From positions 1-5,525 of the forward strand of contig JAKZRT010000119.1 in the NCBI GenBank assembly GCA_047518005.1: a DNA stretch of 5,525 nucleotides, read 5' to 3'. Within the stretch, counting starts at the first letter, position 1. Each line of letters opens with the position of its first letter. The notes under the pieces were generated by a model. The model worked only from the letters and a program-made list of their open reading frames with translations, was not told the origin of the DNA and did not search any database. The position numbers and the translations under genes are program-made. The DNA is from JAKZRT01 sp047518005 (GTDB lineage Bacteria; Pseudomonadota; Alphaproteobacteria; Rhodobacterales; Rhodobacteraceae). Below, piece after piece: positions 5,265 to 5,525 of the stretch.

Positions 5265-5525
5265 GCGGCGCGAGCCCAGGTGATGACACTGCTGGCCCGG
5301 ACCGAACCGGACACCACCGACTATCGCGGGCTATCGATGTTTCTGGCCGAAAAGACGCCGGGAACCGATGCCGATCCGTTTCCCACGACAGGCATGACCG
5401 GGTCCGAGATCAAAGTGCTGGGCTATCGCGGCATGAAGGAATACGAGCTGAGTTTTGACGGCTTTAAAGTGAGGGGCGAGAACCTTCTGGGCGGCGCGCC
5501 GGGTCAGGGGTTCAAGCAGCTTATG
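5250..5525 (+). CDS. mcd: Acyl-CoA dehydrogenase fragment, probably (2S)-methylsuccinyl-CoA dehydrogenase
   Basis: Ninety-two codons read as the middle beta-domain of a flavin acyl-CoA dehydrogenase and run off the window. They start TWITHAARAQVMTLLARTEP, go on through YRGLSMFLAEKTPGTDADPF and EIKVLGYRGMKEYELSFDGF, and reach GENLLGG and GQGFKQLM. The wording is very close to my memory of Mcd, which oxidises methylsuccinyl-CoA to mesaconyl-CoA in the ethylmalonyl-CoA pathway; another acyl-CoA dehydrogenase remains possible. The N-terminal domains are absent: an in-frame TAA at 5247-5249 lies just where homology begins, and no start with a ribosome binding site is seen (GTG 5280 and ATG 5283 lie within the domain). 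The gene is therefore beheaded, facing away from the equally beheaded secretin gene. Confidence 0.75.

Overview
The window looks like chromosomal DNA of a GC-rich alphaproteobacterium, most likely Rhodobacterales. The grounds are high-GC codon use, a fragment closely resembling the (2S)-methylsuccinyl-CoA dehydrogenase of the ethylmalonyl-CoA pathway, and a full-length beta-keto acid cleavage enzyme (BKACE, DUF849) of the type common in that order. This placement is from memory of the families; no search was run.

Layout. Bases 1-137 look like one end of an IS21-type insertion sequence, followed by the 3' tail of an unrecognised plus-strand gene (to 268). From 280 to 1981 runs a tightly coupled plus-strand catabolic operon. 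It holds a Rieske oxygenase reduced to 132 residues, a short-chain dehydrogenase (SDR) reduced to 125 residues, and an intact BKACE; each junction is an ATGA overlap. From 5264 back to 1990 runs a minus-strand type II secretion-like operon: a secretin with a C-terminal cohesin-like domain, then four prepilin-like genes. These are a pseudopilin with a premature UGA, a second PulG-like pseudopilin, GspG, and a pseudopilin lacking Glu at +5. The two operons converge with an 8-base gap. At the right edge the secretin's 5' end abuts, head to head, the middle of an acyl-CoA dehydrogenase gene that leaves the window.

How the genes fit together. The catabolic operon fits the logic 'Rieske monooxygenase opens a substrate, SDR oxidises a beta-hydroxy acid to a beta-keto acid, BKACE transfers the acyl group to CoA and releases acetoacetate', as in carnitine/betaine-type breakdown. 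Only the last step is still encoded by a complete gene. The secretion operon would make an outer-membrane channel and a pseudopilus, but the secretin has lost its signal peptide and N-terminal domains.

The main message is erosion. The IS end, two genes gutted in frame, a single-base nonsense mutation and a deletion scar that beheads two divergent genes all fall within 5.5 kb. Genuine reductive decay and a badly joined assembly could both give this picture; read mapping across the junctions would separate them. I see no RNA gene, CRISPR array or convincing promoter.
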